Shown piece by piece: positions 25,753-34,491 of a stretch of DNA of 64,000 nucleotides. Origin of the DNA: SAR202 cluster bacterium bin90 (lineage in GTDB: Bacteria > Chloroflexota > Dehalococcoidia > Lucifugimonadales > JADFKI01). Position 1 is the stretch's first letter; every line of letters starts with the position of its first letter. A program made the translations under genes and the position numbers. A model generated the notes under the pieces. That model saw only the letters and a list, made by a program, of their open reading frames with translations. It was not told the origin of the DNA and ran no database searches. The stretch covers positions 28,179-92,178 of the forward strand of contig MPND01000014.1 in assembly GCA_002238855.1 (NCBI GenBank), read 5' to 3'.

Positions 25753-26277
25753 CTAGAACGGACGGATTGCAAGCCATGTAGCGAGCGCAAGACCAATGAA
25801 CAGGTACGTCAGGCCATAGGCGGCGGAAGGGAAGCCGAGCGTAATGGCAAAGGAGCCGACGAATACACAGGCGGCGCTTACGAATTTGAGTCTAATCCCA
25901 CGCTTGCGGTTGGTTGCGAGGCTGACGGCCTCGCCTATGGCGTAGCCGATAAGTGCCATGACTGCCACGTAGAGAAATGGCAATATGGTGTTGATTAGCG
26001 CGATGTCGAGAAACACCAGCCTGAACAGGATCGGAGCGGCGAAGTAGAAGGCGAAGCCGAGCACAAGAGCCGCCGCCACGCCACCTCCAATGCCGCGCAG
26101 CAGAAACGGCATCGGAACATCGTATGTGGGAACTGTGTTGACGCGGGCGCAGTCAGGGCAGCGCATGCCAACGGGGGAATGCACCAGGCAGTCCGGACAT
26201 ATAGTCTTCTCGCACCTGCCGCAGCGTATGTTGGTCTCGGTCTTTGGATGTCTTTCGCAATACTGCGTCTGTGTCAT
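25753..26277 (-). CDS. Zinc-finger plus membrane-domain protein
   Basis: 174 residues. Residues 7-45 form a cysteine/histidine-rich zinc module (CERHP, RCGRCEKTICPDC, VGMRCPDC), the B-box-like head also found before rhomboid proteases in Gram-positive-type bacteria. About four hydrophobic helices follow (about 58-80, 84-110, 125-145, 148-168). No rhomboid GxSG or catalytic His is visible, so it is not a protease of that family. Its ATG overlaps the plsY stop (ATGA). Function unknown; membrane location inferred. Confidence 0.75.
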   Translation of the reverse strand: MTQTQYCERHPKTETNIRCGRCEKTICPDCLVHSPVGMRCPDCARVNTVPTYDVPMPFLLRGIGGGVAAALVLGFAFYFAAPILFRLVFLDIALINTILPFLYVAVMALIGYAIGEAVSLATNRKRGIRLKFVSAACVFVGSFAITLGFPSAAYGLTYLFIGLALATWLAIRPF

Positions 26278-26987
26278 TGCTCTGATGCCTCGGAAGTGTT
26301 TGTTATTGGAGTGCGTTCCTTCCAGTCTTGCTGTTTGGGCACATCCCTGTCCAATAGGATACGACATAACAGCGTTTGGAGAATAGGTTGCTCGGGTGTT
26401 GGACGCTCCCAGTTCGCTGTGAGTCGCTTGATCATCAGCAAAATGGCTATGCCCACGCACATCGCAACTACCGTATCCGGCCTGTCTGCCAGCCCGAATG
26501 CGCCGAATGATACGGCAGCCAGGGGTAGTGCAATAAGAGCTACAAGCGTCAGCAAGCCGGTATCCTTGAGCAGGAAGCGGCCAATGCCGGCTATCAGCAC
26601 TGTGGCTATCACCGCCTCATACCACAACGCGAACGCAAGAATCGCGCCACCTGCCGTGCCAACTCCGCGCCCGCCGGTGAAGCGGATGTATGGCGACCAG
26701 TTATGGCCAGCGATGGCTGCGAGCGCCACGCCGACCTGCACGGCTACGGACGCATCCAGCGCGCGCGCAAGGATGACTGGGAGGATGCCCTTGACTATGA
26801 GATCGAACAATCCGACCGCGACTCCGACCTTTGCGCCAAGCTGCGCCAGCGCGTTGGATGCGCCCACGTTTCCAGAGCCGTAGTTGCGGATGTCAATTCC
26901 GGCTGAAGTGCGGGCGGCAAGATACGCGGTGGGAATGCCGCCCCACATGTAGGCGACTACGATGAAGACGCCATCACTGATTGTCAT
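26274..26987 (-). CDS. plsY: Glycerol-3-phosphate acyltransferase PlsY
   Basis: 237-residue membrane acyltransferase that transfers an acyl group from acyl-phosphate to glycerol-3-phosphate, the first step of phospholipid synthesis. The three PlsY motifs are visible: YGSGNVGASNALAQLG near residue 35, GHNWSPYIRFTGGRGVGT near 95 (Arg instead of the common Lys in GGKG), and a third near the C-terminal helices. Helices are spread over the first 190 residues. A hydrophilic tail of about 45 residues (PEQPILQTL...NTSEASEQ) is longer than usual. Start at 26987 overlaps the PHP stop by four bases. Confidence 0.9.
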   Translation of the reverse strand: MTISDGVFIVVAYMWGGIPTAYLAARTSAGIDIRNYGSGNVGASNALAQLGAKVGVAVGLFDLIVKGILPVILARALDASVAVQVGVALAAIAGHNWSPYIRFTGGRGVGTAGGAILAFALWYEAVIATVLIAGIGRFLLKDTGLLTLVALIALPLAAVSFGAFGLADRPDTVVAMCVGIAILLMIKRLTANWERPTPEQPILQTLLCRILLDRDVPKQQDWKERTPITNTSEASEQ

Positions 26988-27853
26988 ATTGCAGCTGTTG
27001 CCCTGAGAGCATATAGAGCTTCGACGCTGGACATTGGAGGGCCGACGGTGCCGGGTTCGGGTTCGTCCGGGTTGCCGAGCGCGTGGTAGTCGCTGCCGCC
27101 GCAGGGGATGAGGTCGAAGTCGTCCGCGAGTCCGTGCAGCCATTCGACCTGTTCCGGCGTGTAGTCGCCGTAATAGACCTCCATTCCGACAAGTCCTGCC
27201 GACTTCAGTTTGCCCAGGATATCGGGCAGTGAGGACACGCCTTCGCGGTCGGACTTGGACGCAGAGTATGTGGGGTGTGCCATAACTGGCAATGCGCCGT
27301 GCTCTACAAGCAGGCGAACTGCATCTTCGGGCAGGAGCTTTGGGCGCTCAACATACGCGGAGCCGTTTCGACCTAGGTATTCGTCGAATGCGTCGCGCGG
27401 ATACTTGACATAGCCCGCTTCCACGAGTGCCTGCGCGATGTGGGGTCTTCCGATCGAGGCGTCACCGGCTATCTGTTGAACGCGCTCCCACGAAATTGCG
27501 AGTCCCAAGTTGTTCAGGTTTTCGACCATCTTCATGCCACGATCTTCGCGGCCGCTGCGGAAATCTTCCAGAATTGCCTGGAGGGATGCGTCGGAATGGT
27601 CAACGAAGTAGCCGAGGATGTGAATCTCGCTGCCCGGAACGTCGGTGCTTAGCTCGATTCCGGGAATCACGGTAATGTCCGGGTGGGCGGCTGCGGCATC
27701 GAACGCTTCCTGCAGGCCGTTCGTTGTGTCGTGGTCGCTGATGCAGATGGTCTTCAAGCCGCGTTCGGCGCACAGCGCCACTAGCTGCGTTGGCGTGAGG
27801 GTGCCGTCCGAAAAGGTAGTGTGTAGGTGCAGGTCTGCTTCAATGATAGTCAC
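26984..27853 (-). CDS. PHP-domain phosphoesterase (RNase AM / YciV-like)
   Basis: 289-residue metal-dependent phosphoesterase. PHP motifs are ADLHLHTTFSDGTLTP (motif I), ISDHDTTNG (II), IPGIELST (III) and a late GGSDYHAL (IV), all metal ligands. YciV-type relatives dephosphorylate nucleoside 3',5'-bisphosphates or trim RNA 5' to 3'; a role in RNA metabolism would suit the neighbouring rny, but this is inference. Start is GTG at 27853 with GGAGAG 10 bases upstream, giving the usual short N-terminus before the first motif; an ATG at 27946 would add 31 unconserved residues. Confidence 0.85.
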   Translation of the reverse strand: MTIIEADLHLHTTFSDGTLTPTQLVALCAERGLKTICISDHDTTNGLQEAFDAAAAHPDITVIPGIELSTDVPGSEIHILGYFVDHSDASLQAILEDFRSGREDRGMKMVENLNNLGLAISWERVQQIAGDASIGRPHIAQALVEAGYVKYPRDAFDEYLGRNGSAYVERPKLLPEDAVRLLVEHGALPVMAHPTYSASKSDREGVSSLPDILGKLKSAGLVGMEVYYGDYTPEQVEWLHGLADDFDLIPCGGSDYHALGNPDEPEPGTVGPPMSSVEALYALRATAAI

Positions 27854-27922
27854 AGTGGGTAATCTCTCCAGTATGAAGTTGCAATGCGGATCAAGATCAG
27901 GTCTATTTTCGCCGAGACAGAA

Positions 27923-27961
27923 TGACCGCCAAGGGCCTGTGATCAAACCCTTTGACGGTCA
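27923..27961 (-). terminator. Hairpin terminator candidate after rny
   Basis: Imperfect stem TGACCGCCAAGGG / CCCTTTGACGGTCA (one mismatch, one bulge) with a 12-base loop, 27 bases beyond the rny stop. On the minus strand it is followed by TTCTGTCT, a weak T-tract. Confidence 0.5.
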
Positions 27962-27987
27962 CTCGGTTTTCAATTCGAAAGGCAAGT

Positions 27988-29583
27988 CTAGCGGGCGTAG
28001 CTGATGGCCCGGCTCTCTCGGATTACAGTTACCTTGATCTGGCCGGGATATACAAGCGTTGCCTCGATCTTCTTCACGATGTCGTTTGCCATCTTCACGG
28101 CGGTGGCGTCGTCAACCGACTGGGGCTTCACCATGACGCGGACTTCGCGTCCTGCCTGAATGGCGTAGCATTTTTCCACGCCGTCAAATGCGCGCCCGAC
28201 TTCCTCTAGGGCTTCAAGGCGCTTGATGTAGTTTTCCGCGGTGTCGCGGCGTGAACCGGGCCGCGCTGCGCTGATTGCGTCCGCGGCGGACACGATGAAT
28301 GCCTCCGTCGTGCTCATTACGTCGTCATGGTGCTCGGCGATGCAGGTGCATACCGCCTTGGCGACGCTGTGCTTGGATGCGACATCTGCGCCTATCTCAG
28401 CGTGGGGGCCTTCGACTTCATGCGAAAGCGCTTTGCCGAGGTCATGTAGAAGTCCGCCGGCCTTGGCTACCTTTACATTCGCCCCTATCTCGGACGCGAT
28501 CATGCCGGACATGTGCGCCACTTCGATACTGTGCTGCAGGACGTTCTCACCGTAGCTGTAGCGGTACTTCAGTCGTCCCAGCAGGCGTACGACGTCCGGG
28601 TGCAAACCTCGAACGCCAACTTCGAGAGCGGCTTCCTCGCCGCATTTCCATATAATGTCCGAGACTTCTTTTTCCGACCTGCCAACCATCTCTTCGATGC
28701 GGGCAGGATGTATTCTGCCGTCTGACACCAGACTAGTCACTGCGAGGCGGGCAATCTCCCTGCGTACGGGATCAAAGCAGGACAGAGTTACCGCCTCCGG
28801 GGTGTCGTCTATGATGAGGTCCACACCTGTGGCTTTCTCAATTGCACGTATATTGCGTCCTTCACGGCCTATGAGACGACCTTTCATGTCGTCGCTGGGG
28901 AGTTGCACTGTGGTGACTGTGGCTTCGGAAACCACGTCTGCCGCGAAACGATGAATTGCAAGGGCAAGGATATTGCGGGCCTTTTCGTTGCCTTCTAATC
29001 TTGCCTGCTCTTCAAGGTCGCGGTAGCGAATAGCGAGGTCGTGCTGAATTTCCTGCTCAGCACTGTACATCAACTCGTTGCGGGCGTCGGCAATCGACAG
29101 GCCGCTGATTTCCTCTAGTCTAACGAGCTGCTCGGAGCGCATCACCTCTTGTTGCTGCATGTGCTCCGTTTTCATTTCCTGGAGGCGCTGCTTTCTCTTT
29201 GCCTTTAACTCAGTAAGGGAACGTTCAAGGTCGGTGACCTTCTTTTCGCTATCGGTCAACTTCCTCTCGCGGCGTTCGAGATTACTGGCGCGCCGCTCTA
29301 CGTTTTCCTGCCTGTTGGCAACGCGTCGCTCCGTGCGCTGAACCTCGGAGCGGCGTTCACGAATTTCGGCTTCGGCCTCCGTGCGGAACTTTAGGGCTTC
29401 CTCCTTACCTTCGATGATGATAGCGCGGCGTTCATCGCCGGCGTCTTCCAGTATCTGGGCAGCCTCCGACTGCGCCGCTGCGTAGCTCTTACTTTGTAAC
29501 AATCCTCTTCCGAAGTATCCACCTAGTGCGCCTATTGTTAGGCCTATCAGGACGGCGAGAATGGAGAATATAGCAATTTCCAT
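27988..29583 (-). CDS. rny: Ribonuclease Y
   Basis: 531-residue membrane-anchored endoribonuclease that starts mRNA decay. An N-terminal membrane helix (IAIFSILAVLIGLTIGALGGYF) is followed by a long charged coiled coil (about 30-190). A KH RNA-binding domain follows (GRLIGREGRNIRAIEKATGVD), then an HD hydrolase domain with HDLGKALSHE and the AEHHDDV histidines. Length is close to the 520 expected. Start ATG at 29583 is set by AGGGAGG eight bases upstream; an in-frame GTG at 29592 lies too close to that site. Own promoter at 29641-29669. Confidence 0.96.
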   Translation of the reverse strand: MEIAIFSILAVLIGLTIGALGGYFGRGLLQSKSYAAAQSEAAQILEDAGDERRAIIIEGKEEALKFRTEAEAEIRERRSEVQRTERRVANRQENVERRASNLERRERKLTDSEKKVTDLERSLTELKAKRKQRLQEMKTEHMQQQEVMRSEQLVRLEEISGLSIADARNELMYSAEQEIQHDLAIRYRDLEEQARLEGNEKARNILALAIHRFAADVVSEATVTTVQLPSDDMKGRLIGREGRNIRAIEKATGVDLIIDDTPEAVTLSCFDPVRREIARLAVTSLVSDGRIHPARIEEMVGRSEKEVSDIIWKCGEEAALEVGVRGLHPDVVRLLGRLKYRYSYGENVLQHSIEVAHMSGMIASEIGANVKVAKAGGLLHDLGKALSHEVEGPHAEIGADVASKHSVAKAVCTCIAEHHDDVMSTTEAFIVSAADAISAARPGSRRDTAENYIKRLEALEEVGRAFDGVEKCYAIQAGREVRVMVKPQSVDDATAVKMANDIVKKIEATLVYPGQIKVTVIRESRAISYAR

Positions 29584-29610
29584 TTCACTCACCTCCCTTA
29601 TGTGATTTAC

Positions 29611-29625
29611 CCTAGATTATCTAGG
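29611..29625. promoter_or_regulatory. Palindrome in the rny leader
   Basis: CCTAGAT-T-ATCTAGG, perfect 7-base arms, between the rny promoter and its ribosome site. It could form a short hairpin in the leader RNA or bind a dimeric regulator. Confidence 0.4.
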
Positions 29626-29640
29626 TCTCCCGATGACCCA

Positions 29641-29669
29641 ATAGTATCGTTCATGGCAATAGGTGTCAA
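29641..29669 (-). promoter_or_regulatory. Sigma-70-type promoter of rny
   Basis: Minus-strand perfect TTGACA (29664-29669), 17-base spacer and TACTAT (29641-29646), 57 bases before the rny ATG. The rest of 29670-29869 shows no convincing gene. Confidence 0.7.
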
Positions 29670-29869
29670 GGTGAGCATTCCCTGAGGGAGTCTCATTTGA
29701 GAGCTGGAATGAGAGAGCAGAAAACAGAGGTTTACGCGCTGTTAGACTGCCTTAGGCTATTTGCATAATTGCTTGAAAGGGCCTAAAACCCAGCGAAACG
29801 AACGGCCCAAAAGCCCGGAGTGCCGGCGGGTCTTGAACAGGAGCATTTGATGCTGAAATGTCGAGTGCG

Positions 29870-30781
29870 CTAGCCTTCGATAGCCTTCAGTTCCTGCAAC
29901 ACAATTTGTGGTGAAGGGCGGTCGCCGGTGCTGCCAACATACTTCCAGCGAATGATGCCGTCCTTGTCGATAATGAATGTGGAGGGCTTGGCGATATTGT
30001 TGCCAGCAAGCACATCGTAGGCGTTGATTGTTGCCCTATCGGAGTCGGAAAGGATTGGGAATGGCGCGCCCCATTGGTGTGCGGCTCCCTCGGCTCCTTT
30101 CAGGTCGTCCGCACTGACCGCGAGGATGATGGCGTCTTCCTTCTGTATCGCTGCGTAGTATTCTGTCAGCTCGACGAGCTGCTGGCGGCAGAACGGTCAC
30201 CAAAATGCGCGGTAGAAGACGAGCACCACATTCTTGTCGCCTCTGAATGAATCAAGGGCGTATTCACCGCTGCGCGCGCTCTGCAGCGAGAAGCCCGGCG
30301 CGAGGTCGCTGACATTAGCTCCGACCTGAGGTGAGGAGGCCGCCGTCGGCTCCGGCGTGGACGTTGGCACGACAGTTGCTGTGGGTGGAACAGGTGTCGC
30401 TGTTGGTTGAGCGGTGGGTTCAGGCGTTTCAGTAGGCGGAGGTGGCTCTGCCGTAGGTGTGTCGGCTGGTGCCTGAGTGGGCTGGGTTGTTGTAAGTGTT
30501 GCAATTGGAGCAGATGTAGCAGTCTCCGCTGGCTCTTCCACCGGTTCAGGTGTTGGCGCCTGCATTGTTGGGGCAGGTTCGGTGGTCGGAGATGGCGGCG
30601 CCGGCGTATCAACACGTGCCACGACAGGAGCGGTGGTCGCTGTCGATGTGGGTGCTGTGGTAGCAACGGGTGCGGTGGGCGCGGGCTGCTCGGCGGGCGC
30701 GTCTCCTCCGCATGCCAAAATGACAATGGCGATTGAGGCGAGTGCCGCTCCGATGAGTGCGTTCTTGAAATTCAGGTGCAT
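29870..30781 (-). CDS. Selenocysteine-containing peroxiredoxin-like lipoprotein (UGA at codon 195)
   Basis: 303-residue product when UGA at 30197-30199 is read as selenocysteine. Residues 1-24 are a lipoprotein signal (lipobox ILAC, Cys24). Residues about 28-160 are a Pro/Thr/Ala-rich spacer. From about 165 on comes an AhpC/TSA thioredoxin fold: LAPGFSLQSARSGEYAL, VVLVFYRAFW-U-PFCRQQL, SADDLKGAE, FPILSDSD, KPSTFIIDKDGIIRW. The UGA stands where homologues have the first cysteine of the CxxC (peroxidatic) motif. The 108 sense codons after it keep the fold and end at TAG. It probably reduces peroxides or disulfides outside the membrane. No selA/B/C/D gene is in the window. Confidence 0.85.
30161..30199 (-). 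promoter_or_regulatory. Bacterial SECIS-like hairpin directly after the UGA codon
   Basis: On the mRNA, UGA-CCG is followed by outer arm UUCUG, a 7-base bulge, inner arm CAGCUC, loop GUC, inner arm GAGCUG, one A, outer arm CAGAA. That gives 6 apical and 5 basal pairs. The apical loop starts 21 bases after UGA with G in its first position, as in the bacterial SECIS model (loop about 16-37 bases from UGA). SelB would bind here to deliver Sec-tRNA. Structure judged by eye. Confidence 0.7.
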
Positions 30782-30974
30782 TGCTGTGAGGGTGCCTCCA
30801 TATGTTGCCAGTCTAATAGGCCCCATGAGTTAGGTCGGCTCTGTGACTTTTCCTAGTTGGATAATGTAGCATAGCCGACAAGGTTCGACTGCATACTACA
30901 GCCTTCAATAAGTATGATGCTTGATTCGGCGAAAAGGTTGTTGCGTGCGGTCGGAAATGAGTGAAGGTTTATCT

Positions 30975-32348
30975 ATGGGGGCATTCCGGGACACTTCGCT
31001 GAGCCTGTTTACCGACTTGTATGAACTGACAATGGCACAGGCGTACTGGCAGGCGGGCGTTACGGCGGAGGCGTGCTTCAGCTTATTCGTGCGGCGTCTG
31101 CCTACTGACCGCGGGTACCTCGTGTTCGCGGGACTCGAGGACATGCTGGATGCCCTGAGCGGGCTGCGATTCGGTGAGGATGACATCGCGGGGCTGCGGT
31201 CATTGGGGCTGTTCGATGACGGATTCCTAGAATACCTTGCTGCCTTGCGCTTCACCGGCAGCGCGCGCGCCATGCAAGAGGCGACCGTCTTCTTTGCTAA
31301 CGAGCCGGTGATGGAAGTGACCGCGCCGGTGATAGAAGCGCAGGTTGTCGAGACTTTGCTGCTCAACCTTTTCAATGTGCAGACCATGCTGGCGACGAAG
31401 GCCGCGCGCGTGGTGGAGGTGGCAGGCGGCAGGTCCGTAGTGGACTTCGCTGCGCGGCGCACGCAGGGCATAGACTCGGCGATCAAGTTTGCGCGCTCGG
31501 CGTACATTGGAGGATTCGGAGGGACGAGCAATGTGCTGGCCGCGCTCAGGTATGGCATACCGGCGATGGGCACGATGGCGCACTCGTTCATTACCTCGTT
31601 CGACAATGAGTTGGAGGCGTTTGATGCCTATGCAAAGTCCTTTCCGGGCAACTCCACACTTCTCGTTGACACCTATGACACTATTGAAGGTGTCCAAAAT
31701 GCAATCACCGTTGCGAAGCGAATGAGAGAGCAGAGGCATGATTTGAATGCCATCAGGCTGGACAGCGGGGACTTGCTGTCTCTCTCAGTAGAGGCGCGCG
31801 CGATGCTGGACGAGGCAGGGCTGCCGGATGTACTGGTGCTGGCGAGTGGAGGTCTGGACGAGTTTCAGATTGAGGCTCTTATAGAATCAGGAGCGGCGAT
31901 TGACGGCTTCGGCGTGGGGACGAATGTGGGCACGTCCGCGGACTATCCGTGGCTTGACTGCGTTTACAAGCTCGTGGAGTATGACGGCAAGCCTTCGATG
32001 AAACTCAGTGAGGGCAAGGAAACCTTGGTGGGACCAAAGCAGGTGGTTCGTCATGTGGATGCGGCAGGGATGTACGCCGGAGATGTAATAGGGGGCGTCG
32101 ATGAGCCTGTCCCGGACGGTGCTATCACTCTGCTGACAGAGGTAATGAGGGACGGGATACGAACTATCGGAACCTGTTCACTGGACGAACTGCGGCGGCG
32201 ATGCTCCCGAGAGTTGGAACGACTTCCGGCAGGGTGCCGGCGTATCCAAATGCCTGACGAGTATCCTGTCGCCGTCAGTGACAATCTTCAGGGCCGCCAG
32301 CGGAGCGCGCGGCAGGCGATTATCAAGAGGATGCCAGATTCCAACTGA
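30975..32348 (+). CDS. pncB: Nicotinate phosphoribosyltransferase
   Basis: 457-residue enzyme that joins nicotinate to phosphoribosyl pyrophosphate in NAD salvage. Blocks seen: SLFTDLYELTMAQAYW at the N-terminus, FAGLEDMLDAL, ETLLLNLFNVQTMLATKAARVVEVAGG, DFAARRTQG, GGFGGTSNVLAA, GTMAHSFI with the conserved His, IRLDSGDL, and GFGVGTNVGTS near residue 310 for phosphate binding. The start at 30975 has GAAGG 7 bases upstream; an in-frame ATG at 30957 would add six residues. First of a short plus-strand run with the next two genes. Confidence 0.93.
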   Translation: MGAFRDTSLSLFTDLYELTMAQAYWQAGVTAEACFSLFVRRLPTDRGYLVFAGLEDMLDALSGLRFGEDDIAGLRSLGLFDDGFLEYLAALRFTGSARAMQEATVFFANEPVMEVTAPVIEAQVVETLLLNLFNVQTMLATKAARVVEVAGGRSVVDFAARRTQGIDSAIKFARSAYIGGFGGTSNVLAALRYGIPAMGTMAHSFITSFDNELEAFDAYAKSFPGNSTLLVDTYDTIEGVQNAITVAKRMREQRHDLNAIRLDSGDLLSLSVEARAMLDEAGLPDVLVLASGGLDEFQIEALIESGAAIDGFGVGTNVGTSADYPWLDCVYKLVEYDGKPSMKLSEGKETLVGPKQVVRHVDAAGMYAGDVIGGVDEPVPDGAITLLTEVMRDGIRTIGTCSLDELRRRCSRELERLPAGCRRIQMPDEYPVAVSDNLQGRQRSARQAIIKRMPDSN

Positions 32349-32382
32349 TTGTGTGGACCGAAAAATTGCTTGAGGTGTGAGA

Positions 32383-32946
32383 ATGGCGCGGATTCCTTAT
32401 GTAACAAAAGAAGACCTGGCTGCAGATAAGCAGTCCATATACGACCATATCGCGGAGACGCGGGGCGGAATTGACGGCAAGGGCATGCCGAACTCGTTTA
32501 GACTGCTGATGAACGCGCCCGATGCCGCCGAAGCGGTCGGCGTGCTGGGCGAGCACATCCGCCTCGGTTCTACGCTGCACCCCGCTTTCAGGGAGACGGC
32601 GATACTCGGAGTGGCGCGGGCGCTGGACAGCCAGTATGTTTGGGCGCACCACGAGCCGATTGCGCGCGATGTGGGGGTGAGGCCGGAGGTTATCGAATCC
32701 ATTCGCAGCGGCAGGGCGCCGATGGGATTGCCTCCCAAAGAGGGCGTGTTCGCGCAGGCGGGCAAGGAGTACGTGCGGAACGGAGCGCTGAGCGAGCGCA
32801 CATTCCAGGCGATCGAGCATCTGCTGGGGCCGGAGGGGGCGGTGGAGCTTGTGGTGGTCATCGGCTACTATGCGATGCTGAATGCGGTGCTCGGCTCGCT
32901 GGGAATAGAGTTGGACGAGCACCTTGAGGCGTCGCTTCCCGTCTGA
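32383..32946 (+). CDS. Carboxymuconolactone decarboxylase / AhpD-like protein
   Basis: 187-residue helical protein. The core ETAILGVARALDSQYVWAHHEPIARDVGV matches the carboxymuconolactone-decarboxylase family signature, in which the peroxidase subgroup has CxxxH or CxxC. Here serine/valine replace the cysteines, so it is not an AhpD-type redox enzyme. Start ATG at 32383 is placed by GAGG at 32372-32375. It lies 34 bases after pncB. The substrate, perhaps an aromatic-derived lactone, is unknown. Confidence 0.82.
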   Translation: MARIPYVTKEDLAADKQSIYDHIAETRGGIDGKGMPNSFRLLMNAPDAAEAVGVLGEHIRLGSTLHPAFRETAILGVARALDSQYVWAHHEPIARDVGVRPEVIESIRSGRAPMGLPPKEGVFAQAGKEYVRNGALSERTFQAIEHLLGPEGAVELVVVIGYYAMLNAVLGSLGIELDEHLEASLPV

Positions 32947-32982
32947 CGCCGAAACGCGAAAGATCAAAAGATCATTAACCGG

Positions 32983-34376
32983 ATGTACGACTTGACTGAT
33001 CACGACAGCGACAAAACCGGAACGATAGCGGAGCCTCCGAATCGGACTCTGCGGGAGAAATTGTCCACTCCGTCGTGGATATTGTACGACTTCTCGGACA
33101 CGATATTCTCGGCAAGCCTCCTGACATTCTACTTCCCGCTGTGGGTAACACAGGATGCCGGTGGCACTGACGCATACTTCGCCTTCGCGCTATCGTTGTC
33201 CGCGCTGCTTGTGGCGATTACGGCGCCGTTGTCCGGGGCGTTGTCTGATCAGATGAACAGGCGCGTGCCAATGCTTGCGGTATGCGTAATCCTGTGCGCG
33301 ACATGCACAGGACTCATTGGCGCGTTCGGGGGGCTGAGCTGGGGGCTTGGGCTGTTCTTCCTTGCCAACTTCCTATACCAGACCGGGCTGGTATTCTACA
33401 ACTCCTTGATCCGCAATGTGAGCTCTGAGTCGAAGCGGGGGATAGTCTCCGGAATCGGAGTCGGTGCGGGCTACATAGGTCTGTTTGTGGCGTTCCTGCT
33501 TCTCGACCCGCAGGTCAGAGAGCACGGCAACCAGTGGGCTTTCCTGCCGACGGCTGCGCTGTATGTGCTATTTGCGCTGCCTCTGCTCCTTATCGTCAAG
33601 GATGTTGGGCGGATGCGTCCCATATCAATGCGCCTTGTCACCCAGTCGTACAGACAGCTTTATACTACGTTCCGCAACGCGAGACAGCACAAGAACCTAT
33701 TCCGCTTCATAATGGCGCGATTCCTCTATATGGAGGCAATCAACACCGTCTCGTCCTTCTATGTAATCTACCTGGTAAGTGTGAGCGATTTCACCCAGGA
33801 CGAAGCGGTGGACATGATAATCAGGCTCATCATGATAGCGGTTTTCTCGTCTGTGATCGCCGGATTCATGGTAAGCAAGTTCGGTTCAAAGAAAGTTCTG
33901 GGCGTCGCGCTGGTCGGCTGGGCGTCGGTGGTGATTGCGGCGGCACTGGTAAGCGAGACCTGGATGTTCTGGGTTGTCGGCGCGGTGACGGGATGCTTCT
34001 GGGGCGGGGCGCAGATTGCGGACAGGGGGGTGGTGGCGGGGGTGTGGGCGCGGTGACGGGATGCTTCTGGGGCGGGCCGCAGATTGCGGACAGGGTGATG
34101 CTGACGAGGCTTGCGCCTGAAGGGCAGCTCGGGGAGTTCTTTGGGCTGTTCCAGATGTCGGGCAGACTGTCCGCTGTCGTTGGACCTGCGCTGTGGGGGG
34201 TGACGACGACGGCACTGGTAGGGCTGGGCGACTGGCGGTATAGGATCGCGATGCTGCTGGTTTCGCTGTTCCTGGTGGGCGGTCTGGCGCTGCTGCTGTG
34301 GGTGCGGGAGGAGCGAGAAGAGCCTGATCTGGTCGGTGAGGAAGCACTGCCGGCCACCCCTGATGTCGTTGACTGA
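32983..34376 (+). pseudogene. MFS transporter (UMF1-like), frame broken by a 68-base tandem duplication
   Basis: Frame 1 runs 32983-34056 and encodes the N-terminal 357 residues (LREKLSTPSWILYDFSDTIFSASLLTFYFPLWV, then about ten membrane helices). It meets a stop inside an inserted copy. The remaining C-terminal helices (MLTRLAPEGQLGEFFGLFQMSG...GDWRYRIAML) continue in another frame to 34376. Removing exactly 68 bases (33985-34052) restores one continuous protein of about 440 residues. The extra copy is strikingly G-rich. Either the gene is recently inactivated or this is an assembly artefact; the latter seems more likely. UMF1-type carriers export unknown solutes. Confidence 0.75.
33979..34095. 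repeat. Imperfect 68-base direct repeat inside the MFS gene
   Basis: A 49-base block (33979-34027) recurs at 34047-34095 with one mismatch. The 19-20 bases between are almost pure G/T and resemble the sequence before copy 1 with T and C changed to G. Confidence 0.85.
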
Positions 34377-34425
34377 GAATAGGCGTACTGATAAACTCTG
34401 TGGAACGCTCTGGGGGCGTGTTTGA

Positions 34426-34441
34426 CACTGGTTTTCCAGTG
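34426..34441. promoter_or_regulatory. Inverted repeat upstream of module B
   Basis: CACTGG-TTTT-CCAGTG, perfect 6-base arms, overlapping a TTGACA at 34422-34427 that has no recognisable -10 box downstream. It could be an operator for module B or a weak terminator for the MFS gene. Confidence 0.35.
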
Positions 34442-34491
34442 CAAATAGGGCCTTCGGCTTCCGGGACCGGCTAATGATATGGAGGGTGCAA

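Noticed and set aside
30197..30826. Reading the redoxin gene as a 209-residue protein ending at TGA, or as a pseudogene with a nonsense mutation.
   Set aside because: The stop falls exactly on the redox cysteine position, the fold continues intact in the same frame to a normal stop, and a SECIS-like hairpin follows.
34021..34056. G-rich stretch as a genuine G-quadruplex regulatory element.
   Set aside because: It lies inside the frame-breaking duplication and looks like degraded copy sequence, most simply an assembly error.
34422..34450. TTGACA before module B as a full sigma-70 promoter.
   Set aside because: No acceptable -10 hexamer occurs 15-19 bases downstream; only ATAGGG is present.
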